Assembly: GCA_014218235.1 (NCBI GenBank)
Contig: CM024758.1
Location: 101,965,698-102,029,697 of the forward strand
Length of the DNA: 64,000 bases
Source: Colocasia esculenta
Lineage: Eukaryota; Streptophyta; Magnoliopsida; Alismatales; Araceae
Reading direction: 5' to 3'
The position numbers and the translations under genes were made by a program. Shown here in pieces: positions 46,460 through 57,068 of the stretch (position 1 is the stretch's first letter; every line of letters starts with the position of its first letter). The notes below the pieces were generated by a model. That model was not told the DNA's origin. It searched no databases and saw only the letters and a list, made by a program, of their open reading frames with translations.

Positions 46460-49400
46460 TGTAGCACCCCGAAAATTTTAATTACATAAAAATTTGAATA
46501 AATGGAAATAAATAATTTCCATAATATCAGATTATTTAAAGTATACTACCCTCTATCGTAGGTGCTAAAACACATCATAAAAATCCGTAAAAATTATAAA
46601 TCAACCCCAAACATTTTTACTAAAACTTTCACAAAGAAATTTGTGCCAAGAAAAATCAGATTAGCCAAGTTTAAAGTGTTTCACGACTTATATCGTAATT
46701 TATGAATAAGTCGGAAAATCATTATCACACCGTACTTGGATGAGTCAGAAAATTAAATAAAATCATATATGGGCTTCCCATAATATCTTCTAATGACCCA
46801 TCAAGAATTTGGTTCAATAAAAATCATTTGGGCTAGCTTTAAGAGTTATTGTGACCGATTAACCAAGTGAACATCATGTGGTGACCAATTATCCGAATAA
46901 GGAAACAAGTCGGAAAACCGTTAACCCGAAATACGATGCAATAAAAATGTAAATAAAAGTGTTGGAGATACTTCCAACATCATATATTAATGACCCAATA
47001 TCTTAATTGGGCCAATGGATCACATATGACCCAAAACACCGATTAAACAAGAAAATGCATGGAAATTCGTGGCTTAAATAGACTGAAATAAAAAGGGGTA
47101 ATTAGAGTTGGATTGGGGAAGAGATCTTGCATTCTTAGCAACCAAATTCGTGCCTAACTATGGTGGGAGGTTTCTTAAAGCCTCACACACTCTATGGGAG
47201 GAAGAGATCCTCCCTAAATAGGAACTAACCTGTCAAAACCGCAACCTGGCTTTCCTAGTCATAATAGGACTCCTAAAACACCATGGTTGCTTAAATACTA
47301 TTCACCAAACCTTAGGAACGAGTTTTAGAACTTGCTAGGGTCGTGTGGAGGAGATCTTGGCAGCTGGGAAGCAGGAGATCCCCACACCAAGTCGTTCTTC
47401 TTCCCATGTTTCGTCTGCTGCGACCTGCACAGACCATCATCTTGAAGTCGACCAAAGGTAGGTCAAACCTAAACCAAACCTTGCAAGGCTTATACCCCTG
47501 GAAAGAGGGTCAAGTCTACATTCTAACCCAAGTGGAACGCCCAAATTCCATGCAGTATATACGGAGTAGTAAGCGCTCTCCTCCAAGTGGTCTAAACACA
47601 GGTTTTTCTAGAAAAACGAGACTTCTTCAACCCAAAAGGTAGGTTTTCTCGGGCCAAACCTTAACATATCCTATACCAATGTGTAGACCAACAAGTTAAC
47701 ATTCATTTCCCACTGGTTTCATTGAATTCTAATGAGTTTATTTTGAGTTATAAGTGTTTCCCAAGTCGTGCACTGTTAGGGCTTTTCCCATTCTTCTTAT
47801 TATGCACATGATTTGAGATCGAATTTGACTAAACTCCTTCACAAAAGTTCTTCTATTTGAAGTCACGATCATCTTTTATGTTGGACATTTTGTCCAAAGT
47901 CCTTGGTTAGAGACTTATAGGTGTGGGAAGAGAGTCACAGCATGATACTGTGATTTCGGGCTACACTTGACTTTTTGTTCTTCATATATTTTCTCGGGAT
48001 TCGAGACCGAATTAGATTAAACCCCAAACATCAAAGTTCTTCTACTTGTCCTCGTCATCTTTTGTGTTGAACGTTTTGTCTAAATGTCATTAGTGAGAGT
48101 TATAAGATGGGTAAGTGAATCGCTGCATGAGACGTGTTTTTTGGTTGCACCTGACTTATGTTTTTGTTCTGGAAGCCCTCTAGTGTCGACACTACTTGGA
48201 CTAGTGTCGACACACTGTCCCAAAACAGCCCAGAAGGTGTTCTGGGAAGGTCTCTAGTGTCGACACTACCCCATCTAGTGTCGACACACTGTCCCAGTTT
48301 GACCCAGAAAGTTTCTGGGAGCTGATCTAGTGTCAACACTAGATGATCTAGTGTCGACACACTGTCCCATATTGGCCAGAAGGTTTTATGGAAGCTGTCT
48401 CTAGTGTCGACACTACTTGATCTAGTGTCGACACTACTTGACCTTTTTTCCTTGTATTTGAAGCACTGTGTCGATACTACCTGATCCTGTGTCGACACTA
48501 CTTGACCAGTTTTTCATGTTTTTGCTTTGTGTTCGAAGCATGGTGTCGACACCAGTATGGGTTGTGTCGACACTACCTTTGCAAATATTGCAGGTCTTGG
48601 GTCAAATCATTGCATGATGTCTACTTAATGGCTTAAAAGTGTTTAACCCATTGAAAAATCCTTAATTAAATGAATATTATTCTAATTGCTTTCTTAATGA
48701 TATGATCATACATGAAACTTGTGATTTACTCTTGTTACCATTCTAGCTTGCTTTAAATGATAAATTTTATCTTAAAATCTTGTAAACCCATATTAGTTAA
48801 ATGCATTGTTCATTGCATGCCATCATGTTAAGTGTTTTTTCGAGAGTTTGAGACCGACGGATTGTGAATTGACACGCGTGCATCACTACACACTTATACA
48901 TCTAGGGCGTGCACTTCCTTTCTCTTCTTGTTCTCGTGAGCGTGATTTATAATCTAGACTAAAACCTTAATGTAAGGATTGAACTAAATTAAATCGTACC
49001 GTTCTGCTGCCAAATTTATCTCTTGACCACTGTTCTCATGAAATCATGTTCAATTACTTGTTCCCATCATCATCGTGAACATGACATTACACATGCTACA
49101 TTTTGAAACTCTCATTGGCCATTATTTATGACTGTGGGTATCTACATTTAAAATTTTACATGAGATGGCTGACAGGGCACGAAGTGTGTCCAAGGGCTCC
49201 AGTCTAGCTCCAATGACGGCGAGTCATAAATATACTGTAACCATGGGGTATAATGATTACTGGAGTTGCATCTGCGCTGGGAGTACTTTCTTGCTTGTTG
49301 AATGTTAGATACATAACCACATACACGTGACCTGTGTGCATTCTGGTGGATCTTTCCTTGGTGTACATTAGTGTCTACGTGCCTGATTAGTATTACTTGA

Positions 49401-50124
49401 TCGTGCTTGTGCAATCTTGCTTGCTTGCTTGCGTGATATGGCCATCCTGCATTTAGTGCAACTAGTGATATCTTGTTTTCTTGAAAACTATTGTCATCAA
49501 GTGAAATCTTGCATGCTTGTACAAAGTGATCTATTGCTAGTTCTTTCTTGTCATCTTGTTCAAAAATCTTATTCTATCTTGTTCACTCTATCTAGCTTGT
49601 TTCATGCATCATGTTTTAAAACTATTCTATTCGTACATGCACATCATTCATCGTGCTTACCTAGTTCTAAAATGTTAATCACTTATATCATTGCCCGCAC
49701 ATTGAGATATAAATCCTACTGGGCTAGTTTGCTCATCCCCTACCTTTTCCAAATCTAGGTGACTATGATGTTCAAGAGGAAGAGCAAGTCGAGGATGGGA
49801 ATGCATCCGAGTGAAGAGCGTTTCAACTATGAGTCTAGTTATAGTAGGTTACTTTGAGAATTAGTACAATGTAGTAGGAAGTGAGATATCATATACTTTT
49901 GCTTTTATTGAGTCTCAGTCTTGTACTAGTTTCCAATTTTTATAAAATGAGTTGAGATCTGATTACAATTTATTTGAGTTCAACATTTGGGCCTTATTAT
50001 GATGTTGTGTTGATACACATTTAGTGCGTGCTAGCTAGAGGCTTTTTGCCGACTGTCCACGTCTCAGAATATCGACTCGAATTATTCAAACTAATATCCG
50101 CTGTGTAATTCTCGGGACGTGACA
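46460..50124 (+). mobile_element. Nested solo Ty3/gypsy LTR (3,665 bp)
   Basis: Begins TGTAGCACCCCG and ends CTCGGGACGTGACA, with ACTT on both sides (46,456-46,459 and 50,125-50,128). The uninterrupted sequence is visible in the related LTR near 20,330-20,350 (complement of CTCTACTTGCTCTACTTGAT), which fixes the junction. It is related in layout to its host LTR: both have a late ATCCTACTGGGC-type block before an acceptor-like TCTAG|GTGAC or equivalent. It is a different subfamily. Confidence 0.92.
48180..48580. repeat. GTGTCGACAC palindrome array in the nested LTR
   Basis: About ten exact GTGTCGACAC/T palindromes plus variants such as GTGTCAACAC and GTGTCGATAC, often as CTAGTGTCGACACTA. They are grouped in pairs about 22-25 bp apart, with pairs spaced about 70 bp. 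Confidence 0.92.
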
Positions 50125-50846
50125 ACTTGCTCTACTTGATACTCGCTATCTTGAGTTACTGTGTGCTATCGTGACTTGATCACATTCAAAGTGCAATTTA
50201 CTCTTTACATGACCATTATACTATCATCTCTTCTTGCTATACATGTTGCTTACTATTCTTGACAATATCGTTACTTGCTATTGTTGTTATCATTTTCTAT
50301 CGTGACTTGACTTTAATTATCGTGCTATACTTGATTCATCTGCTATTTGAACCAGGTACTTGTGATATTACTTTCTCGACTTTACATGACTCTTTCTATC
50401 ATTAGTTACTCTGCCATTAAAGCATTAATCATTTAAAGCTTGCTTGACTATTGAGATTTAAGTCCTACTGGGCGTTATCGCTCACCCTTCGTTATTTGTT
50501 ATTATGTCTCAAGTAAGTCGGACAATGACGCTATACGTACCAATGGGACATGACCATAGTGATGAGTGACCTGGAGTCAAATGACGAAGTTACCCTAGCA
50601 CCATGGAGTCTAGTAGTGATTGTTTTAGATTTCTTTCAATGTAATGATGTCATTGAGCCTTATGTGTGGCTCTGAATTTGGTTGTAATAGTCTTAGTGAT
50701 TTTATAATGAAATAAAGAGTTATTCCAATTATGTTTATTAGATGCTCTGATGTTTGCGAAAGTATGCGTAATTGTCGTTACCATACTCGTTGTTCACGTC
50801 TCCCTCCGATTTATTCCGCTACTAATTGGAGGGGCGTGACACAGAC

Positions 50847-52926
50847 AACAGAGCCTGCTACATCATCAACAGGTGCATGATCAGACCAATCCTAAAGAAG
50901 ACACCTTATGAGCTATACAAGGAGAAAAGTCCAACATCAATCATCTTCGACCTTTTGGTTGTAAGTGTTTTATTTTGAATAATGGTAAAGATAACTTATG
51001 AAAGTTAGGTGCTAAAAGTGATGAAGGTTTCTGTTAGGATATATTTCAAAACCTAGAGGATATAAAGTGTTTAATAGGAGAACCTTAACTGTAGAGTAAA
51101 TAGTGCATATCTTATTTGATGAGACTAACGCTTCTATAAGAGAATAGAAGAAGAAGAAGATGTGTTGAAGATCTATGCAGGGATCTAGAACAGACATCTC
51201 TTGAGGAAGGAGAGAAAGAAGAAGAAAAGGAAGATCCACCACTAGAGGAACTTCAACAACAAGAAGAAGCACAAGAAGGACTACCTAGAGAATTGAGGTA
51301 TCACAGAGATCATCCAAGAGAAAACATTATAGGTGATCCTCAAGATAGGGTAAGAACAAGAGGTATGAACATTCCTTGTGATTTTTCTGCATTTGTGTCT
51401 CAAATTGAGCCTAGGACAATCAATGATGCATTGGCTGATGAATCTTGGATCCTTGCAATGCAAGAGGAACTTAATCAGTTCCAACGTAGCTAGGTTTGGA
51501 CTCTTGTCCCCAGACCTTCTGACCATCCAGTTATTGGGACTAGATGGGTCTTTAGAAACAAAATGGATGAATCAGGAGTGTTCACCAGGAACAAGGCCAT
51601 ACTTGTAGCATAAGGGTATTCACAAGAGGAGGGCATTGATTTTGATGAAACTTATGCCCCAGTAGCTAGATTAGAAGCAATTAGAATTCTTTTAGCATAT
51701 GCACGCTCCCTCAACATCAATTTATTTCAAATGGATGTTAAAAGTACTTTTCTAATTGTTTCATAAAAGAAGAAGTTTATGTTGAGCAACCTCCTAGTTT
51801 TGAAGATATTAAATATCCAAATCATGTTTTCTATTTAAAAAAAGTACTATATGGTCTGAACAAGCTCCAAGAGCTTGGTATGAAAGATTAAGTGCTTATC
51901 TTATATCACATGATTTCATAAGAGGTAAAGTAGATAGCACACTATTCATTAAGAAATTTTCAGAAGGAATCTTAATAGTGCAAATATATGTTGATGATAT
52001 TATTTTTGTTCTACTAATGAATCACTTTGTAAATTCTTTAAAAATCTTATGCAAAGTGAGTTTGAGATGAGTATGATGGGTGAGCTTAATTACATTTTTG
52101 GTTGCAAATCAAGCAGACCAAGGAAGGTACTCACATTGTCAAACCAAATACATTTCAGATTTACTTTCAAAATATGGTTTTGACAAGTTATCACTCCTTA
52201 GGAACACCCATGAGTTTAGGAATTAAGTTAGATAGTGATCCACTTGGCAAGAAAGTAGATCAAAAGATCTATAGAGGTATGATTGGATCATTACTCTATC
52301 TTACTGCCAGTAGACCAGATATAATGTTCAGTGTATGTTTGTGTGCAAGATTTCAAGCTGATCCTAAGGAATCACATGTTAATGTTGTTAAAAGAATTTT
52401 TAGATATCTTATAAAACAAGTAAATTGGGTTTATGGTAGCCCAGATGTTCTGATTTCAAATAATTGGATATAGTGATGTTGACTATGCTGGATGCAAAAT
52501 AGATAGAAAAAGCACCAGTGGTACTTGTTAAATTTTTGCGGGATGTTTAATTTCTTGGTCTTCCAGAAAGCAGAATTCAGTAGCATTATCCACAACAGAA
52601 GCTGAGTAGATTGCAGTTGGAAGTTGCTGCACTCAACTGTTGTGGATTAAACATCAACTGGGAGACTATGGTCAAACACTTCAAGAGATTCCAATACTGT
52701 GTGACAACACAAGCGCAATCAACTTGACCAAAAATCTGTTCAACATTCAAGAACAAAACATATTGAGGTCAGACATTATTTCATCAGGACCCATGTAAGT
52801 AATGGAGACATTTTACTTGATTTTGTCTCTACAGAAAATAAATTAGCTGATATATTTACTAAACCTCTTCCTCAAGATAGATTTACATCAATAAGAAGAG
52901 AAATAGGTATGTGTAACCCTGATTGA
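50847..52926 (+). pseudogene. pol: Sirevirus integrase C-terminus, RT and RNase H
   Basis: After the solo LTR the integrase resumes with NRACYIINRCMIRP and KKTPYELYKEKSP, then VFNRRTLTVE (about 51,065-51,095). A Glu/Lys-rich spacer lies at 51,140-51,285. RT starts around NIIGDPQDRVRTRGMNIP (51,325-51,380) and WILAMQEELNQFQ. Next are GTRWVFRNKMDESGVFTRNK and GIDFDETYAPVARLEAIRIL. The active site YVDD at 51,987-51,998 is intact but is followed by a 1-nt deletion. RNase H shows GYSDVDYAG, KSTSGTC, SSRKQNSVALSTTEAE, CDNTSAINLTKN and KPLPQDRFTSIRREIG, ending at TGA 52,924-52,926. Stops and frameshifts throughout make it inactive. Confidence 0.88.
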
Positions 52927-53009
52927 ATTACTATGATAAATCCATATTTGAATTTCTACATGTGTATGTTGAAAACTCATTGCAAATTTCTCTAAATCCC
53001 GGTACTGCG

Positions 53010-53150
53010 ATTGTTTGAAGTCGGAGTGCAGACTGGGACTTCTTAAAGTCGGAGTCTTCCACGACTCATGAAGTAGGAAGTGTTCATTGTGACTCCTGGA
53101 AGTCGGAGAAGGCACTTCGACTCTTTAGAGTCGGAGTCTGTGGAAAAGGA
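53010..53150 (+). repeat. AGTCGGAGT motif cluster between pol and the accessory frame
   Basis: Five or so copies of GAAGTCGGAGT, AAAGTCGGAGT or CACTTCGACTCTTTAGAGTCGG occur outside the LTRs. They are the same motif type found in the U3 arrays of LTR C (28,090-28,155) and LTR D/E. Confidence 0.8.
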
Positions 53151-53280
53151 ATTCACATTAATTTAAAATAATAAGTGATAATAATTTTTAAATTTAAAGA
53201 GGTATTTATTACAATAACGATTCATTCTTTTAATCACATCCATTCATCTTCTCATCTTTAGTCCATTACTTTTCATCTAC

Positions 53281-53287
53281 TATATTA
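53281..53287 (+). promoter_or_regulatory. Possible internal TATA box upstream of the accessory frame
   Basis: TATATTA, about 230 bp upstream of the accessory ATG and downstream of the AGTCGGAGT cluster. A pyrimidine-rich leader follows (53,320-53,430). Inference from position and composition only. Confidence 0.35.
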
Positions 53288-53434
53288 GGACCACCCCTTC
53301 CTTTTCACAAAGCACCCGTTTGAACTCTCTCTCCGACTCTCCTGTCATCTTCTTCCTCTTCCTGCGCGTACTGTTCATCTCCTCTGGAACCATTTTCTGA
53401 GAAACTGCAGACCTCTCATCTCCTCTGAAGAAAG

Positions 53435-53514
53435 GTAGGTTTCTTGATCTCTAAACTTCATTTCTTTGTTTCCTTTGATAGTTCTCTGAATCTTCTCCAT
53501 CCCTTTCTATCTAG
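53435..53514 (+). other. Candidate 80-bp 5' UTR intron or splice acceptor before the accessory ATG
   Basis: The donor-like AAAG|GTAGGT is at 53,431-53,440. A T-rich tract leads to TTTCTATCTAG|ATGG, with AG at 53,513-53,514 directly before the start codon at 53,515. The length and T-richness suit a small plant intron. Alternatively the acceptor could join an upstream LTR leader to make a spliced subgenomic RNA. Confidence 0.45.
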
Positions 53515-56500
53515 ATGGCCTCCTCTAGGGTTCCTGAAGGAACTATGCTCACCCCTGAACAGTTCCAACGCCTTTCCTCTGCCAAGGTTTCCATCTGTTC
53601 GGGAAAGGTTGTAGATTTCAACCAGTTGCATGGTAGTCTAGGTTGGGTAGAAGAAACCCTAGCGGCTATGGGCTGGTCCAGACTGTGCCAAATATCAGAA
53701 CCAACTTTTGAAAGCATCCTTAAGGCTTTCTTTGTGTCCCTTCAAGTTTTTGCAGAAGGTTCAGTGACAGGGTTTGTAAAAGGCACCAAGGTAACAGTTT
53801 CAGAAGATCTGTTGGTAGAACTATTGGATTTTCCCAACTCCGGCGATAGAATCAGTGAGATTGTGCCCATGGATAAGTAAAAGATGGGTATCATTGGCAG
53901 CTTAGGGTCAGTTAGCAAGAAGGGTTTACTTGTGAATGAGTTGTCTGTAGAAAAGAGGATCATCCACTCAATCATCACCAACATCATCACACCCAGGGCT
54001 GGGACCCACTCCTCCATAACTGCAAGAAATGGTAGCTTGTTATTTTGGGCTATTCAAAGACATAGGGTCAACCTGCCCTCCATCATCTTGGAAAGGATGG
54101 TAGCCTCCAGGAATCTGCAGGAGTCCCTCCCTTATGGACCTCTGCTGACCCTGATTTTCAAAAGATTTTCAGTAGATCTGAGTGGAGAAATTTCAGTGGG
54201 CGTAAAGGAAAAGATTGGCTTATCTACTCTGAGAAGAAGCCACTACAGTTTGGAAAACAAAGCTTAGAATTTGTGGATTAAGGATTCTTTTCCCCAGTGC
54301 ACTCATGAAATTTTCCTTGATGAGGCATAGAGTTCCTCTTCTATTCCAGTTATTCAGCATGAAGAAGTTAGAGAAGAAAGAGTAGAAGTCCCTACTCAAG
54401 ACCAACAAGAGCAACAACAACAAGAAGAGCAACTAAGTATTAGCAAGAGCAAGAGCCATTGCAGTAAGAACAATTTCATGTCCATCTCCTGAGCATAATG
54501 CACTAGAAGAGACTATCAGTTCAGTACTCAGAGATTTGAGGGGCAAAGGAGTAGCACAAGAAGAAGACATTCCAAGGACTACACTTGTACAAGAATTTGA
54601 AGAAGTAGAGCATCACTCCTCCCCTCCTCATTTTAAGACCCAGCCAAGACTAAGGGGGAGAGTAGCAGCAGTACCAACATGTTGATGGATTTTGATGCAG
54701 CGGGAAGAGGGCTTGTCAGTTCTTCAGGAGCAAGTTCAACAAGTGGATGTTAAGTTTGATTTCTTAGCTGAGGAGGTCCGATAGATGAAGGATCTTTTAC
54801 TTCAGTTAGTGTGCCAATTGGGCACTAGTCAGCCATCTACTCCTCCCTCTACTCTTTAAGAAGAACAACAACCACAACAGCAGCAGCATAAAGAATAAGA
54901 AGAACATGTTCAGCAGCCAGAACAGCAGCAAGAAGAGCATCATGAAGAGCAGTAGCATGAAGAAGAGCAACAACTAGAGCCAGAGCAGTCTTCAGCAGTA
55001 ATTGAGGAAGATCGGCAGAAGCAATAGCAGCAGCAACAATTATCAGTAGCAGTTGAGCCTGAGCAGCAGCAGCAGCAGCCCCCTCAGGAGTCTAGGCCTA
55101 AGCGACCTCTAGAGTCTCAGGATTTGGAGGTAGATACCAGATCTAAGGTCAAAACATTTAAGAGGAAGGTTAGATGGAAGCTCCATAAAAATGGTCAGCC
55201 TGTTTTCTCTAAACCCTCATCCTCTCCTCCCACTGGTCAAACACCTCCTTCTCCTACTACTTCCACTGCTCTTGCTCCTCTTGAATTAGAACAACCTACC
55301 TCCTCATCTCCTCCTACTACCCCCACTGCTCCTACACCTCCTACTGCCTCTGCTGATTAGCAACAACAACAACCTCCACCTCCTCTTTCTACCTCATCTG
55401 ATCCTCCTCCCTCTACTCCTTTACCAGAGGATCAGCCCCTTGCCTTTGACAAAGTTAATTTTACCATGTATCCCTTGAAATACTATTTCAAACCCTCCAA
55501 GGCAAGCATACCCACTCTCCATGCTTCAGCTCCTCACTTCTTTTCTTGTCTTCCTACAACCTACACACCATTGGCTGACATATCCACTCTTTCCCTTCGA
55601 GAGATTGCACCCAGTGTGGTACTTTCATCTACAAGTGGACGCCAATTAAAAGAGAATCATGCCAAACTCCTCCCTCCTTTTTGGTATACTTTTATCTACC
55701 ATTCTAAACATCATATAGACTTGTTCAAGGAATTCTTGTCTATCAAAGCATTCCTTGAAGTCCACGAAATGCCAGGTTTCACCTTTGAGGACTGGCTTCC
55801 CTCTCTCCTCCATACATCTCAAGTCCAGTTGGCTGATCTGAATTTAATTACTCAGAAAAGCCACAGTCTCTCCCCAAGCCTTTCTTGAACTCTATCCTAG
55901 TGAAGCCACCAAATTCCAACAAACTCTAGCTAGAAACAATTTATGGATATTACCCTTCACTTGAACCTTAGATTTTATGACTCTGGCTCTCAAACTTAGC
56001 ATGTTCTAAGTACACAAAGATGAAGGAATTCAATGCATCCAAGTTCAGATTGCGGTTGCCTGATGTTAACAAGGGTCAATGGGAGAATATTATCAAGGGT
56101 CAGAGGCATTTTTCCCCTTCCATGTCCATTGGACTATCCTTTGGATTGTTTCCCAGCCTGGTTGGTGCCATTTCTACAAGAAAGATTTTGCTCAGCTAGT
56201 TTTCAACAGACAGACATCCGCATAGCCACCATGTTCAGACTCAAGTATAACTTGAACTTGTCATTCTATAGGTTTGCCCTTATGCAAGCTCCTCAGAACT
56301 CCTAGCACATGTTAGATTTTCAGATCTATTTTGCTGAGTCTGAGAGGTTCTCTGAAGATCAATGGGAAACTGCATACCCCGAAGATCATACAGATTGTGA
56401 GAAGTTGAAGATCTCTATTAGTGAGTATCTCTACAAAGGATATGAGACTCTTTGGAAGTCTATTGCTCATAAGTGGAAGCAGAGGTACTCAGTCTACTAC

Positions 56501-56827
56501 CAAGCCAAGGAAGCTGCAATGCATCAAGGCTTGCACTGAAACATTACTATTCATGAATTTCTACATTTAGCAGCCTCTAAGAAGTTTGTACCTCTTAAGT
56601 CTCTTTTGTGCCCTAGCAATTATCATAAGAGGCTTAGCTAGTTCCATAGAAGACATGTCAAGTCTTATAGGAAAATCCCCTCCATAGGTCCTTCCTATAA
56701 CATAGAACATGCTAAGTTTGAGAGCTTCTTTCTTGACAATGAGAAGAAGCCTTGGGCTCTTTTCCATCCTTTCCTTGCTCAGATCCCTCCTTCTCTGTAT
56801 TTACCAAGTTCATTATCAGCTTCATAG
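53515..56827 (+). pseudogene. Sirevirus accessory (env-position) reading frame, about 1,100 codons, degenerate
   Basis: This is a long extra frame between pol and the 3' LTR, where Sireviruses carry their env-like or unknown gene. Part 1 (53,515-54,267, one stop at 53,878) reads MASSRVPEGTMLTPEQFQRL ... AAMGWSRLCQISEPTFESIL ... TVSEDLLVELLDFPNSG ... HSIITNIITPRAGTHSSI ... FWAIQRHRVNLPSIILE ... SLPYGPLLTLIFKRFSVDL. It resembles the plant transposon-associated domain found in retroelement accessory ORFs. Part 2 (54,345-55,120) is Gln/Glu-rich low complexity with many stops. Part 3 (55,124-55,888, one stop) is basic, then Pro/Thr/Ser-rich, then MYPLKYYFKPSKASIPTL ... FWYTFIYHSKHHIDLFKEFL. Part 4 (56,309-56,827) is SERFSEDQWETAYPEDH ... 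KWKQRYSVYYQAKEAA, ending at TAG 56,825. Parts 3 and 4 share one frame. I see no clear signal peptide or membrane span, so an envelope role is not supported. Confidence 0.75.
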
Positions 56828-56936
56828 ACTTGTTTTTTTTGTCTTTGAACATTTCAATATATGAATGAAAGTTTTGTTCCTCATCTCTCTGGATATGTCT
56901 CTCTCTCGCTCTCTTACTATCTTACCGTTTTTGTTA

Positions 56937-57068
56937 ATGCCACAAAGGGGGAGAAAGAAAGTAAGAAACAAAATAACTCAATCTACAGGAGAACATATTT
57001 GTGCAATCTTAATTTGTTTTTTTCACTGTCTATTTAAAATTTTTTGTCATTAACAAAAGGGAGAGAAT
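56937..57068 (+). other. Multiple polypurine tracts before LTR E
   Basis: ACAAAGGGGGAGAAAGAAAG at 56,941-56,960 and AAAAGGGAGAGAAT at 57,055-57,068; the second abuts LTR E and would prime plus-strand synthesis. A further AAGGGGGAGAG is at 54,652-54,662. Sireviruses are known for repeated PPTs. The rest of 56,828-57,068 is AT-rich with no gene. Confidence 0.75.

Larger units (their letters stand above)
43482..50841 (+). mobile_element. Solo Ty3/gypsy LTR containing a nested solo LTR
   Basis: Begins TGTAGCAACCCGG and ends GGAGGGGCGTGACA. Flanks are CTGAC (43,477-43,481) and CAGAC (50,842-50,846), a 5-bp duplication with one mismatch. Copia integrase resumes as NRACYIINR. It belongs to the same family as 19,626-23,294 but in the opposite orientation. 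Removing the nested LTR gives about 3.69 kb, very close to the 3,669 bp of its relative. A GTCGCGA cluster lies at 44,945-45,150. No gypsy coding domain is present. Confidence 0.92.

Noticed and set aside
55124..55360. Pro/Thr-rich 78-residue frame as an independent gene
   Set aside because: It shares frame with downstream 55,466-55,888 and is part of the single degenerate accessory frame.
53515..56827. Accessory frame as a true envelope glycoprotein
   Set aside because: No signal peptide, membrane span or cleavage-site pattern is visible. Only its position matches that of env-like genes.
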